From: Novosphingobium pentaromativorans US6-1
Lineage (GTDB): Bacteria > Pseudomonadota > Alphaproteobacteria > Sphingomonadales > Sphingomonadaceae
NCBI RefSeq assembly: GCF_000767465.1
Contig: NZ_CP009292.1
Location: 620,001 to 684,000 of the forward strand
DNA: 64,000 bases
Direction of reading: 5' to 3'
Shown here: positions 1-8,347 of the stretch, piece by piece
Position numbering within the stretch: the first letter of the stretch is position 1
Layout of the letters: each line of letters opens with the position of its first letter
Made by a program: the position numbers and the translations under genes
Notes under the pieces: generated by a model
The model's database searches: none
What the model was told of the DNA's origin: nothing
The model's input: only the letters and a program-made list of their open reading frames with translations

Positions 1-193
1 CATTGACACCGGAATAGCCGTCCGCAGCAAGGCGGCGCAGCAGGGGGCCCAACTCGGCGTCGTCCAGCTGACGTTCGGTGAAATCGAACAGCTCGTAGCT
101 GAGCGGAATTCCCTGCGCCCGCGCTTCGCCTTCATGCAGTCTCGGCGAGCTGGAAGACAGGATCGCTCGACCGACAAGACCGCATTTCAACAT
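1..193 (-). CDS. aroE: Shikimate/quinate dehydrogenase, N-terminal part (cut by window edge)
   Basis: Only the first 64 codons are present. The reading begins with CGLVGRAILSSSSPRLHE and continues to GYSGVN, which matches the N-terminal substrate-binding domain of AroE-type shikimate dehydrogenases (G-x-I/V-G, S-x-S-P, and the G-x-N-V lead-in). Such enzymes interconvert shikimate and 3-dehydroshikimate (or quinate and dehydroquinate) with NAD(P)H in the cytoplasm. Two ATGs occur (199 and 193). I chose 193 because AAGGA lies 6 nt upstream of it but touches the ATG at 199. It follows the TonB receptor in the same direction, and with the dehydroshikimate dehydratase nearby it reads as the first step of shikimate/quinate catabolism. 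Family is fairly sure; the catabolic role is inferred from context. Confidence 0.75.
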   Translation of the reverse strand, partial: MLKCGLVGRAILSSSSPRLHEGEARAQGIPLSYELFDFTERQLDDAELGPLLRRLAADGYSGVN

Positions 194-212
194 CGTCATT
201 CCTTGCAAAGCC

Positions 213-235
213 GGGGGCGCCATCGCGACGCCCCC
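213..235 (-). terminator. Short GC hairpin between receptor and dehydrogenase
   Basis: A 7-bp perfect stem (213-219 with 229-235) with a 9-nt loop lies between the receptor stop and the dehydrogenase start. It has no long U run on the minus strand, so it may be an attenuator or processing hairpin, not a full terminator. Confidence 0.35.
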
Positions 236-250
236 TTGTGATTTCCGGTA

Positions 251-3208
251 TTAGAACGTGACCCTTGCGCCCATGTAGAATGAACGACCGACCAGATCGT
301 AAAGGGCAGGGTCGGTCGAAATCTGCGAGCTGGCGACATAGGGAAGCCCCTTATCGAACAGGTTGTTTACGCCCGCGCGGAATTCCAGGCGATTGTTCAC
401 CTTCACGTTCGCGAACATGTCCCAGAGGTTGTAGGACTTCACGCCTACCTGGACGTTGTTCGGCGTAAGGACGTAGCTGGTATCCTTGAGCGAGCCCTGA
501 TAGCGCCAGCGCAGACCCACGCCCAGGACGTCCGACTTGTAGCCGAAAGTCGTCAACGCCTTCCACTTCGGCGTCGCGCGCGGAGGAACGCTGTTGGGAC
601 CCGCGCCACCGTTGGAGATGCCGGTATAATCGAGGAACGGCGCCCCCGGCAGCAACTGCACCTTGTAATTGTGGAGCCAGCCGATGGCAGAGTCGACGTA
701 TAGCTTGCCCGATTCCGCCAGGAAGCCCGCCGGGACACCCCAGTGGATCTGGGCTTCAACGCCGTCGGTCTTCAATGCGCCCAGATTGAGATAAGGCGTC
801 GAGATCTGCAGGATCTGCCCGGAGTTGTCCCGCGAGACCAGCTGGCAATACTCGTTGGAAGCACTGTAGCCCGGATTGCTGCCGTCCAGATTGAAGCACT
901 TGGAAAGAACGGTAAGCCCGGGAACCGGCGAAATGACGTTCTTGATCTTGATGTTGTAGTAATCGACAGACACCGAGAAGTCGCCGAAGATGCCGCCGAC
1001 GGCAGGCGAATTGAACACCGCGCCGACATTGAAGGTATTGGCGCTTTCGGGCGTCAGATCGAGATTGCCCGATGTTGCCTGGCCGGTGGCGGTGGTCGGG
1101 AACTGATAGCTTCCTATGGCCGCAGCCGGGACGCCCAGTGCGACGCACAGATCCGACACCTGCGCGCCGCTGGAACCGGTGCGGGCAGTCGAGCGCACGT
1201 CACAGGGGTCGCCAAGCCCGCCGGGAGGCGTGCCGATCACCAGCTGCGCGCCTTGCTGCGGCGAATAGAGTTCGCCGATATTGGGCGCACGCACCGCACG
1301 CTGGAAACCACCTCGGATGAGCAGTGACTCGATCGGGCGCCAGCGGGCATCGAACTCGTAGCTCTTGACCGACCCGGTCGATGAATAGTCGGAAATACGG
1401 CCTGCCGCACCGATCGCCAGCTCGCGAACGAAGGGCTTGTCCGAAATCAGCGGGATATCGACCTGCGCGGCGATTTCCTTGACCGAAATGCCGGTCTTGG
1501 CCAGCGGCTGCGTATTCACGACACCTTCGATGTTACCGCCGGGAGCAAAGCCGCTCAAGGCAGTCAGATCGGAGTCCGGAGAGAAAGAATAGGTATTCCT
1601 GCGATAGTTAGCCACCAGCGCGATCTGGGCCGGACCGGCGCCCAGGTCGAAGAGGCTGCCATTGAGCTGGCCCTGCACCTGCGTCTGGGTCAAATTCTCG
1701 ACGCTGCGGGCATCCTTGGTGATGTAGGCTTGGCATTCAGCCGAGAGCGATCGGGCATTGGCATCGCCGAAGGGATTGAAGCCGCCTTCGCAGATCGAGG
1801 CCCCACCGTCTGCCGCGTTGAGCAAGGTCTGTACCCGCGACTTGAGCACGGCATTGTGCATGGTCTGATTGTGCTTTGATTCATCGTATGACGCATAGAC
1901 GTCGAACGACCAGCCATCGACTATGCCGCCCCGCAGGCCCGCCATGTACTGCTGGACGATGAAATTCTCGTCCCAGTTCTTGTAAGGCACCCCAACGTAA
2001 CGTCCGTTCCAGGCGATCGGCGCCGTCGCATCGGGCCGGGAGGCGAGGATCGTTGCAAGGTCAGTCGGAATGAAGGGATTGGTGACGGGAATGGAAGTCA
2101 GCGTGGGGAACTGGGTCAGACTTCCGCCGCTGGCTGTATTCACGGTCAAGTCGACATAGAGGAACTGGCCATATGCCGTGATATCGGGGGTCACCTCGTA
2201 ATCGGCCTTGACGAACGCGGTCTTGCGCTTGAGCGAGTTCAGGACCTGCAATTGCTGGCCGACCGGCATTCTCACGTTGCCGCCGAACACGGCATAGCCA
2301 TTGCCATCCGTGGGCCCGAGATAGTTCTGGCCACCATTCTGGACGAACAGGGTTCCGTTGTCGTTGTATCCCAGACGATCCAGGGGGTTGATCGTTCCGG
2401 TAACGCCATATCCGCTGAAAATAGCGTTCACAACACCGGCATCGGGCGCATTCGTCGCGCTGGGAATGAAGGTACCATAGCCAAGGAAGGACGAAGGCAC
2501 CTTGTCGTGGAAGAATTCACGTTCGCTGCCCTGGATCGGATCCTGCTTGGTATAGCTGAAGGCCGCAAGTACGCTGCCACGACCTTGCGCGAACTTGCTG
2601 CCGAAGGCCAGGGACGTATTGAACTTGGCGCCATCGCCGCGTTCGCTGATATTGTATTGGGAATCGACCTTGACGCCCTCGAAGCCCTGGAGCGTCTTGA
2701 AGTTGACCACACCGGACATGGCATCCGAACCGTAGACGGCCGAGGCGCCGCCGGTAATTACGTCGATCCCGCCGATAATCGATTCAGGAATGATGTTCGT
2801 ATCGACGTTGCCGGAGATGTCGGATAGCGGCAGGCGCTTGCCATCGAGCAGCACGAGATTGCGGTTCGATCCCAGCCCGTGGAGATTGATGGTGGCGCGC
2901 CCGCCCGTGCCCTGTCCGCCGGTTGCAGCGTTACCCGAGGTCGTGAAGCTCGGAAACTGGTTCAGGGCATCGTTGAGGTTGACGTTACCCGATTCCTTGA
3001 TGGTTTCGGTGCCCACAGTGACGATCGGGCTGACGGCGGTATTGTTCGGCCTGCGAATAAGCGAGCCGGTTACGATAATCTCATCGGCGTAGTTTTGATC
3101 GTCCGCTTCCTGCGCATCAGCAGCCTGGGACCATGCCGGTGTAGACAAGGCGACGCTCACCGAGAGCAAGGACGCCGAAATCGCTAGACGCGAGCCAATC
3201 ATTCGCAT
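251..3208 (-). CDS. TonB-dependent outer-membrane receptor (985 aa)
   Basis: The product is an outer-membrane active transporter. A signal peptide covers about residues 1-29, ending near PAWSQA. A TonB-box-like stretch EIIVTGS follows, then a plug domain (SNRNLVLLDGKRLP, GGASAVYGSDAMSGVVNF) and a long beta-barrel ending in aromatic Phe (YMGARVTF). The length and the GGQGTGGRATINLHGLG style are typical of the large sphingomonad receptors near aromatic catabolic genes. I chose the ATG at 3208 because GGGAGG lies 6 nt upstream; an in-frame ATG at 3253 lacks a ribosome site and falls in the promoter. The promoter at 3253-3281 contains the same operator found beside the TetR gene. Likely cargo is an aromatic acid or its ester; this is inferred from neighbours. 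Confidence 0.93.
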   Translation of the reverse strand: MRMIGSRLAISASLLSVSVALSTPAWSQAADAQEADDQNYADEIIVTGSLIRRPNNTAVSPIVTVGTETIKESGNVNLNDALNQFPSFTTSGNAATGGQGTGGRATINLHGLGSNRNLVLLDGKRLPLSDISGNVDTNIIPESIIGGIDVITGGASAVYGSDAMSGVVNFKTLQGFEGVKVDSQYNISERGDGAKFNTSLAFGSKFAQGRGSVLAAFSYTKQDPIQGSEREFFHDKVPSSFLGYGTFIPSATNAPDAGVVNAIFSGYGVTGTINPLDRLGYNDNGTLFVQNGGQNYLGPTDGNGYAVFGGNVRMPVGQQLQVLNSLKRKTAFVKADYEVTPDITAYGQFLYVDLTVNTASGGSLTQFPTLTSIPVTNPFIPTDLATILASRPDATAPIAWNGRYVGVPYKNWDENFIVQQYMAGLRGGIVDGWSFDVYASYDESKHNQTMHNAVLKSRVQTLLNAADGGASICEGGFNPFGDANARSLSAECQAYITKDARSVENLTQTQVQGQLNGSLFDLGAGPAQIALVANYRRNTYSFSPDSDLTALSGFAPGGNIEGVVNTQPLAKTGISVKEIAAQVDIPLISDKPFVRELAIGAAGRISDYSSTGSVKSYEFDARWRPIESLLIRGGFQRAVRAPNIGELYSPQQGAQLVIGTPPGGLGDPCDVRSTARTGSSGAQVSDLCVALGVPAAAIGSYQFPTTATGQATSGNLDLTPESANTFNVGAVFNSPAVGGIFGDFSVSVDYYNIKIKNVISPVPGLTVLSKCFNLDGSNPGYSASNEYCQLVSRDNSGQILQISTPYLNLGALKTDGVEAQIHWGVPAGFLAESGKLYVDSAIGWLHNYKVQLLPGAPFLDYTGISNGGAGPNSVPPRATPKWKALTTFGYKSDVLGVGLRWRYQGSLKDTSYVLTPNNVQVGVKSYNLWDMFANVKVNNRLEFRAGVNNLFDKGLPYVASSQISTDPALYDLVGRSFYMGARVTF

Positions 3209-3252
3209 GTTCATCCTCCCATGCCGGTATTCTGCCCGGCTTCCGGGAATCA

Positions 3253-3281
3253 CATTTATGGTACGAACTAGTTCCTGTCAA
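3253..3281 (-). promoter_or_regulatory. Receptor promoter with embedded operator
   Basis: On the minus strand TTGACA (3281-3276) and TAAATG (3258-3253) are separated by exactly 17 nt, a near-ideal sigma-70 promoter about 45 nt upstream of the receptor ATG. The 17-nt spacer is filled by the operator at 3260-3275, so a bound repressor would block polymerase directly. Confidence 0.7.
3260..3275. promoter_or_regulatory. TetR operator copy 1
   Basis: The sequence GGTACGAACTAGTTCC contains the perfect 10-bp palindrome GAACTAGTTC. It also has outer arms of GGTAC/GTTCC around a 6-bp centre. A nearly identical copy lies at 5365-5380 next to the tetR-like gene, with flanking identity (TTTATGG before, CT after). 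The likely binder is the TetR protein encoded at 4599-5246. Confidence 0.7.
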
Positions 3282-3285
3282 TTTC

Positions 3286-4527
3286 TTAGTGGCGCTTGGC
3301 CCGCGAAAATCGACTGACAGCCAATACACACGCCGAACACGCCAGCAGCGGCACGCAATAGCTTGCGAACAGGACGGGCAGAGATACTTGCGCAGCAAGG
3401 AGATAGCCGCCGAGCAGAGGGCCGATAATCGCCCCGCTGCGGCCGATGCCGATCGCCCAGCCAATACCCGTTGCGCGAAATTCTCCCGGATAGACCGATG
3501 CGGCGAGCGGCCACACGCCATTATAGCCGCCCTGGAGCAGGACTCCGATGAGAAAGGCGACGAAAAGCGTCATTGCCACCGACATTTCGATGGATCCGAA
3601 TATCAGCATCGCCACGCCCGCACCCAGCAGCATGATGGGGACGAGCCTTCCCAGAGGCACCCGAACTGCAAGAACGCTCATCGCGCTGGTCCCGACGAAT
3701 GCCCCCAGGTTGTAAAGCGCGCCGGCATAGATGCCGTTCGTCTCCGAGAGCCCGGCCTCGATGGAGAGCTTGGGTATCCAGCTCACGATAAAATAGAGGA
3801 CCATCAGGCCGGAAAAAACCGCACCCCAGAGCGCGAGGGTCCGCATGCGGAAGGCGGGCTGGAACAAGGCCGCCACGCGGTTGCCGGCCGGGACGCCGCC
3901 GGATCTGGCGACAACATCCTCATCGAGCAGCCGGAAAGCCATCGGCAAGAGTACAAGGGTGAGAACGCCCGCTCCGGCGAGGATATGCTGCCAGTCCATG
4001 ATCGGGAGCAGCTGCGCAACGACCAGGCCCGTAAATACAGCTGCGAAGGGATAGCCTGCCTGGACAATGCCTACGGCGAGGTTGGCATGGTGTGCAGGTG
4101 CCCGCTCGGCCGCGAGTGCTGCCATCGAGGCAAGAACCGTGCCGATCCCTGCCCCCACGATCACGCGCAGTACGAGCAGTTCGACAACCTGACTGACTAG
4201 CCCGCTTGCCAGCATTCCGCCTGACATGAGGCCCAGTGCAATGAGGATGATACGGCGGCGTCCGAAGCGGTCGGCCATGGGTGCGATGCCCATTCCGCCG
4301 ATGGCCATGCCCAGCAACCCGGCGCTGAACAGATTGCCCATGACATCGGCGCCGATCTTCCAGTCATCCTGAATCCGCGGCGCGATGAAGGAAAGGATCG
4401 TCACGTCGATCCCGTCGGCCATGTTGATCGCGAAACACAGAGCCACGATCGAAAAGGCATGTAATGTCCAGCGATCCGGGAGCGCACCGGGCGCGCCTGT
4501 CGGCGCTGGGATGGGGCTTGCAACCAT
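3286..4527 (-). CDS. MFS transporter, aromatic acid:H+ symporter family
   Basis: A 413-residue, roughly 12-segment inner-membrane carrier. It shows the AAHS-family opening (ALCFAINMADGIDVTILSFIAPRI, given here by position about 28-51) with the conserved acidic residue in the first membrane segment. The loop 2-3 motif is G-x-A-P-MADRFGRRR. Family members import quinate, shikimate, 4-hydroxybenzoate, protocatechuate or related acids with protons. I chose the ATG at 4527, which has GGAGAGG just upstream; an in-frame ATG at 4599 overlaps the TetR stop codon (TGATG) and would add 24 atypical residues. It lies downstream of the regulator in the same direction, so both may share one message. The substrate is inferred to be quinate/shikimate from the adjacent dehydratase. 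Confidence 0.88.
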   Translation of the reverse strand: MVASPIPAPTGAPGALPDRWTLHAFSIVALCFAINMADGIDVTILSFIAPRIQDDWKIGADVMGNLFSAGLLGMAIGGMGIAPMADRFGRRRIILIALGLMSGGMLASGLVSQVVELLVLRVIVGAGIGTVLASMAALAAERAPAHHANLAVGIVQAGYPFAAVFTGLVVAQLLPIMDWQHILAGAGVLTLVLLPMAFRLLDEDVVARSGGVPAGNRVAALFQPAFRMRTLALWGAVFSGLMVLYFIVSWIPKLSIEAGLSETNGIYAGALYNLGAFVGTSAMSVLAVRVPLGRLVPIMLLGAGVAMLIFGSIEMSVAMTLFVAFLIGVLLQGGYNGVWPLAASVYPGEFRATGIGWAIGIGRSGAIIGPLLGGYLLAAQVSLPVLFASYCVPLLACSACVLAVSRFSRAKRH

Positions 4528-4598
4528 TGTCCTCTCCAAAAACCTGGCCTGAAGTTTGCGTGAGGACGCCGGCGATTGGCCTGTAAGGCCGGCCTCCA

Positions 4599-5246
4599 TC
4601 AGTCCTTGCGCGTCACCCAGGCAATAATGATGTCCGCAACCTGGCTCGCCCGGCGATCGACGGCTTCGGGGCTCGACATGTCGACACCGAAGTTGTGCGA
4701 GAAGGTGAACTGGTTGGAGACGTTGTAGAAACTCAGGGCGGTCATGTTCATGTGCAGCTCGATGGGATCGAGACCGGGACGGAATGAACCCTCCGCTTCT
4801 CCGCGTGCGATGATCGCGGCGAGGATCTCGATGACCCGTCGATTGCCCGTGGGCAGATCTTCGATCTGCTTCAGATGTTCGGCGCGATGGATGTTCTCGT
4901 TCATCACCAGCCGCACCAATTCGGGGTGCTGCGAGTGGTATCTCACGTCATGTTCGATAAGACGGCGCAGCGCGTCGACGGCGCTTCCGGCCTCGATGTC
5001 CACCCCGCTCTCGCTGTCGCGAACACGGCGGTATGCGCGCTCCAGCACGGCGCGGTAAAGCTCGTCCTTGCCGCCGAAATAATAGTAGATCTTGCGCTTG
5101 GTGGCCTTGCCCGCGATCTCATCGATCCGTGCCCCGGCCAGCCCCTTCTCGACGAATTCCTCAGTCGCGATGTCGATAATCTGGTTGATTGCCTGTTCGC
5201 GTGCTTCGGCGTGCGAACGGCGCGCAGGCTTGGCAGGCTTTGTCAC
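4599..5246 (-). CDS. TetR-family transcriptional regulator of the quinate-type cluster
   Basis: A 215-residue one-component repressor. The N-terminal TetR domain holds the helix-turn-helix around residues 35-62 (GLAGARIDEIAG then KIYYYFGGKDELY), followed by a C-terminal ligand domain of the type with SxQ HPELVRLVMNEN helix signatures. I chose the GTG at 5246 because AAGGAG sits 8 nt upstream. An in-frame ATG at 5345 would put the N-terminus across the intergenic region and has no ribosome site. It is divergent from the dehydratase gene, with an operator at 5365-5380 between them and a second copy in the receptor promoter. I infer that it represses receptor, transporter, itself and the dehydratase until a pathway compound binds. 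Confidence 0.88.
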   Translation of the reverse strand: MTKPAKPARRSHAEAREQAINQIIDIATEEFVEKGLAGARIDEIAGKATKRKIYYYFGGKDELYRAVLERAYRRVRDSESGVDIEAGSAVDALRRLIEHDVRYHSQHPELVRLVMNENIHRAEHLKQIEDLPTGNRRVIEILAAIIARGEAEGSFRPGLDPIELHMNMTALSFYNVSNQFTFSHNFGVDMSSPEAVDRRASQVADIIIAWVTRKD

Positions 5247-5364
5247 CGATAGGACTCCTTCAACTACCCCGAGGCGCGCAGGATCGCGCGCGTTCGCACG
5301 ATCGTTAGCGGCAAAAGTGCCCAGCGTCTTCAGGGTAGCTACCAACCCACTCTCCGATTTTTAT

Positions 5365-5380
5365 GGAACGAACTAGTTCC
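5365..5380. promoter_or_regulatory. TetR operator copy 2 in the divergent region
   Basis: GGAACGAACTAGTTCC has perfect GGAAC/GTTCC arms around a 6-bp centre and also the internal palindrome GAACTAGTTC. It lies 119 bp upstream of the regulator GTG and 88 bp upstream of the dehydratase ATG, so one site can control both directions. On the minus strand it sits between ATGTTA and TAAAAA in the same register as copy 1. Confidence 0.7.
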
Positions 5381-5468
5381 TAACATTTGTCCTTTTGTCA
5401 ATCGGGAACTGGTGTTAGAAGCCAGTTGGACCGGACGGACGAGTCCGGCATCTGATGAGGATGTGGGC

Positions 5469-7331
5469 ATGAAAACCTCAATCGCGACCGTTTCCATCAG
5501 CGGTTCGCTCGATGCCAAATTGCTGGCCATTGCCAACGCCGGATTTACCGGTGCGGAGATTTTCGAGAACGATCTGCTTTCCTCGCACCTCTCCGCACGC
5601 GAGATCGCCGGACTGATGTGCGACCTTGGCCTGGCATGCACGATGTTCCAGCCCTTTCGCGACCTTGAAGGGCTGCCGCAGGACCAACGTCGGCGCGCTT
5701 TCGACCGTCTTGAACGCAAGTTCGACGTTATGGAGGAACTCGGAACCGACCTGCTCCTTGTCTGTTCAAGCTGCTCTCCACTTGCTTCTGGAGATCGCGG
5801 CCAGATCCTGGCCGACCTCAACGAAGCCGGTGAGCGCGCTGCGGCGCGCGGGCTCAGGATCGGCTACGAAGCGCTGGCCTGGGGCAAGCACGTCAACGAT
5901 CATCGCGATGCATGGGCGCTTGTCCGTGACGTCGATCACCCTGCACTCGGCCTTGTCCTGGACAGCTTTCATTCGCTCTCCCGGCAGATCCCCTCGAGCA
6001 GTATCGGCGATATTCGCCCCGAAAAGCTGTTCATAGTCCAGGTCGCGGATGCGCCCGTCCTCGACATGGACCTGCTCAGCTGGAGCCGGCACTTCCGCTG
6101 CATGCCGGGACAAGGCGATTTCCCGCTGGACGACTGGGCCGATGCGATCAGACGGATCGGCTACCAGGGCTACTGGAGCCTCGAGATCTTCAATGACCGG
6201 TTCCGTGCCGGATCGGCAAGCGGCGTAGCCCTGGACGGCTATCGCTCACTACGCCTTCTCGAAGGGGGCATTGGGCGCCCCTCCAATTCCAGTTCGGCCC
6301 TGCCGCCGCGGGTCGGATCGCGCGGGGTCGAATTCATCGAGTTTGCCGCAAGCCACAAGGAAGCCGAAGCGCTTGGGGCGATGCTTCGACCTCTCGGCTT
6401 TCGCCCCGTCGCCCGCCATCGCAACAAGGATGTGACTCGCTGGAACCAGGGCGAGATCAATCTCGTCATCAATTGCGAGCCGGAAGGACTCGCCCACAGT
6501 CACGACATCGTCCACGGCGCATCTGTTTGCGCCATCGGCCTTGCCGTAGACGATGTAGGCGCCGCTCTCGAGCGGGCCGATCTGATGCGCGTACGGCGCT
6601 TCGAACAAGCCATAGCTCCCGACGAATGGCCGATTCCCAGCGTGCGCGGGATCGGCGGGAGCCTGCTCTACTTTGTCGATGCGGGCACGCGGGACGCCAT
6701 GTGGGCGCATGAATTCCCCCATCCGCTGGAAACGAGCGAACCGGATCCCGCACTGTCGAGGGTCGATCACATCGCCCAAACCATGCAGTTCGAGGAGTTT
6801 CTGAGCTGGCTCCTGTTTTATGTCGGCCTGCTCGACGTCGCCAAGACACCCCAGGTGGAGATTGCCGATCCCATGGGCCTGGTGCAAAGTCAGGCCGTCG
6901 AAACGCCCGACGGATCGGTTCGCTTCACGCTTAACGGCTCGCTCGCCCATCAGTCGCTCACATCGCGCTTCGTTCACAATTATTTCGGCGCAGGCGTGCA
7001 GCACATCGCCTTTGCCTGCACCGACATTTTTGCGGCCGCGCGCGCTGCGATCGATGCGGGGCTTCCGCGCCTTTCGATCCCGGACAATTATTACGACGAT
7101 CTCGCCACGCGCTGGGATCTCGATCCAGAGCTGATCGAGCGCATGTCCGAACTCGACATCCTCTACGATCGCGACGCCGACGGCGAATATTTCCAGTTCT
7201 ACTCGCGCGCCTTCGCGCGGCGGATCTTCTTCGAACTCGTCGAACGGCGCCACTATGCCGGATACGGTGCCGTCAATGCCCCCATCAGACTGGCCGCTCA
7301 GGCCGCACACAAACCTGAATTTCTAGACTGA
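5469..7331 (+). CDS. quiC1: 3-Dehydroshikimate dehydratase fused to an HPPD-like domain (QuiC1/QsuB type)
   Basis: A 620-residue cytoplasmic enzyme expected to convert 3-dehydroshikimate to protocatechuate, the entry point from quinate/shikimate to ring cleavage. Residues 1-275 form a sugar-phosphate-isomerase-like TIM barrel. Its metal-ligand set E134 (GYEALAWG), D165 (LVLDSFHS), Q191 (VQVADAP) and E239 (SLEIF) agrees in position with what I recall for QuiC1-type dehydratases. That agreement also supports the ATG at 5469 over an upstream in-frame ATG at 5412. Residues about 290-600 are a VOC/4-hydroxyphenylpyruvate-dioxygenase-like domain with VDHIAQ, QHIAF and GEYFQFYS metal-site motifs. 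The role of this second half is not settled. It is divergent from the TetR gene and likely repressed by it. Confidence 0.88.
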   Translation: MKTSIATVSISGSLDAKLLAIANAGFTGAEIFENDLLSSHLSAREIAGLMCDLGLACTMFQPFRDLEGLPQDQRRRAFDRLERKFDVMEELGTDLLLVCSSCSPLASGDRGQILADLNEAGERAAARGLRIGYEALAWGKHVNDHRDAWALVRDVDHPALGLVLDSFHSLSRQIPSSSIGDIRPEKLFIVQVADAPVLDMDLLSWSRHFRCMPGQGDFPLDDWADAIRRIGYQGYWSLEIFNDRFRAGSASGVALDGYRSLRLLEGGIGRPSNSSSALPPRVGSRGVEFIEFAASHKEAEALGAMLRPLGFRPVARHRNKDVTRWNQGEINLVINCEPEGLAHSHDIVHGASVCAIGLAVDDVGAALERADLMRVRRFEQAIAPDEWPIPSVRGIGGSLLYFVDAGTRDAMWAHEFPHPLETSEPDPALSRVDHIAQTMQFEEFLSWLLFYVGLLDVAKTPQVEIADPMGLVQSQAVETPDGSVRFTLNGSLAHQSLTSRFVHNYFGAGVQHIAFACTDIFAAARAAIDAGLPRLSIPDNYYDDLATRWDLDPELIERMSELDILYDRDADGEYFQFYSRAFARRIFFELVERRHYAGYGAVNAPIRLAAQAAHKPEFLD

Positions 7332-7354
7332 AACCCGACTGGGAGAGGATCAAT

Positions 7355-8347
7355 ATGAAGTTTCGCACCCGCGGCCTCGTCGCCGCGACAGCCATCGTGT
7401 TCGCCGCACAGGCAGGCCATGCCGCAAGCGCCAAGGATCGCGAGTTTCCTGTCGCCGACGCCCCCGTTCTGGAAGATCGCTTCCCAGTCCAGCCCGTTGC
7501 CTTTCCCGGCGGCGTCAAAGCCTATCGCGACGTTGCCTATCAGCAGCTTCCCGGCTTCACGCCGCAGATTGTCGACATCTATGTCCCAGCGTCCAAGGGT
7601 CCGCACCCGCTGGTCATGTACATTCACGGCGGAGGATGGGTCAGCGGTCACACCCGCCATTCGGGCGCCATGGCCGATTTTCCGGCCGCGCTGGCCAGCC
7701 TCGCATCCGAAGGTTTCGTCGTTGCGAGCCTCGAATACAGACTCTCGGGCGAAGCGAAATTCCCCGCGCAGTTCCAGGACGCAAAGGCTGCCTTGCGCTT
7801 CCTGCGCAAGAATGCGGAAAAGTACGGCATCGACCCCAAGCGCGTCGGCGTTTGGGGAGGATCGGCCGGCGGTCATCTGACCGCGCTGACCTCGCTGGCC
7901 TGCCACGAGACCACGCTTGACCCGGCATCGACCGAAGATGGCTGCGTCCAGGCCGCCGTCACCTGGTACGGCGTATTCGATTTTGCCGCCATTGCCGCAT
8001 CGCGCACCGGCGGAGCCGACGATGCCGTCGCCAAGCTGCTCGACTGCGACGGGCCCTGTTCCAACGAGAAATACGCAGCCGCCAGCCCGGTGACATACAT
8101 CGACTCCAAGGACCCGCCATTCCTTCTCATTCACGGCGAAGAGGACAAGGTTGTTCCGGTTGCACAGTCGCACCTTGCCGAAACGCGCCTGCGCGAGGCC
8201 GGCGTGCCGGTCACGGCCATCTACATCCCGGGCGTCGATCACAGCTTCATCGGCCATACCCCTGCCGAAACGCGCGCTGCGACCCTCAAGGCCACCAATG
8301 CGACTTTCGACTTCTTCCACGAAAAGCTGGGAGTTGCCCGCAAATGA
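7355..8347 (+). CDS. Exported alpha/beta hydrolase, HSL-type esterase
   Basis: A 330-residue secreted esterase. A signal peptide covers residues 1-23 (ending GHAA). The oxyanion motif HGGGW is at 91-95, the nucleophile S170 is in GGSAGG, and acid and base are in HGEEDKVV and GVDHSF. The family hydrolyses short-chain or aromatic carboxylic esters. GGGAGAGG precedes the ATG, and the gene starts 24 nt after the dehydratase stop in the same direction. It overlaps the next esterase gene by ATGA. In a quinate-type cluster with an outer-membrane receptor, a periplasmic esterase that frees quinate or shikimate from its hydroxycinnamate esters is a plausible role; the sequence does not fix the substrate. 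Confidence 0.85.
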   Translation: MKFRTRGLVAATAIVFAAQAGHAASAKDREFPVADAPVLEDRFPVQPVAFPGGVKAYRDVAYQQLPGFTPQIVDIYVPASKGPHPLVMYIHGGGWVSGHTRHSGAMADFPAALASLASEGFVVASLEYRLSGEAKFPAQFQDAKAALRFLRKNAEKYGIDPKRVGVWGGSAGGHLTALTSLACHETTLDPASTEDGCVQAAVTWYGVFDFAAIAASRTGGADDAVAKLLDCDGPCSNEKYAAASPVTYIDSKDPPFLLIHGEEDKVVPVAQSHLAETRLREAGVPVTAIYIPGVDHSFIGHTPAETRAATLKATNATFDFFHEKLGVARK

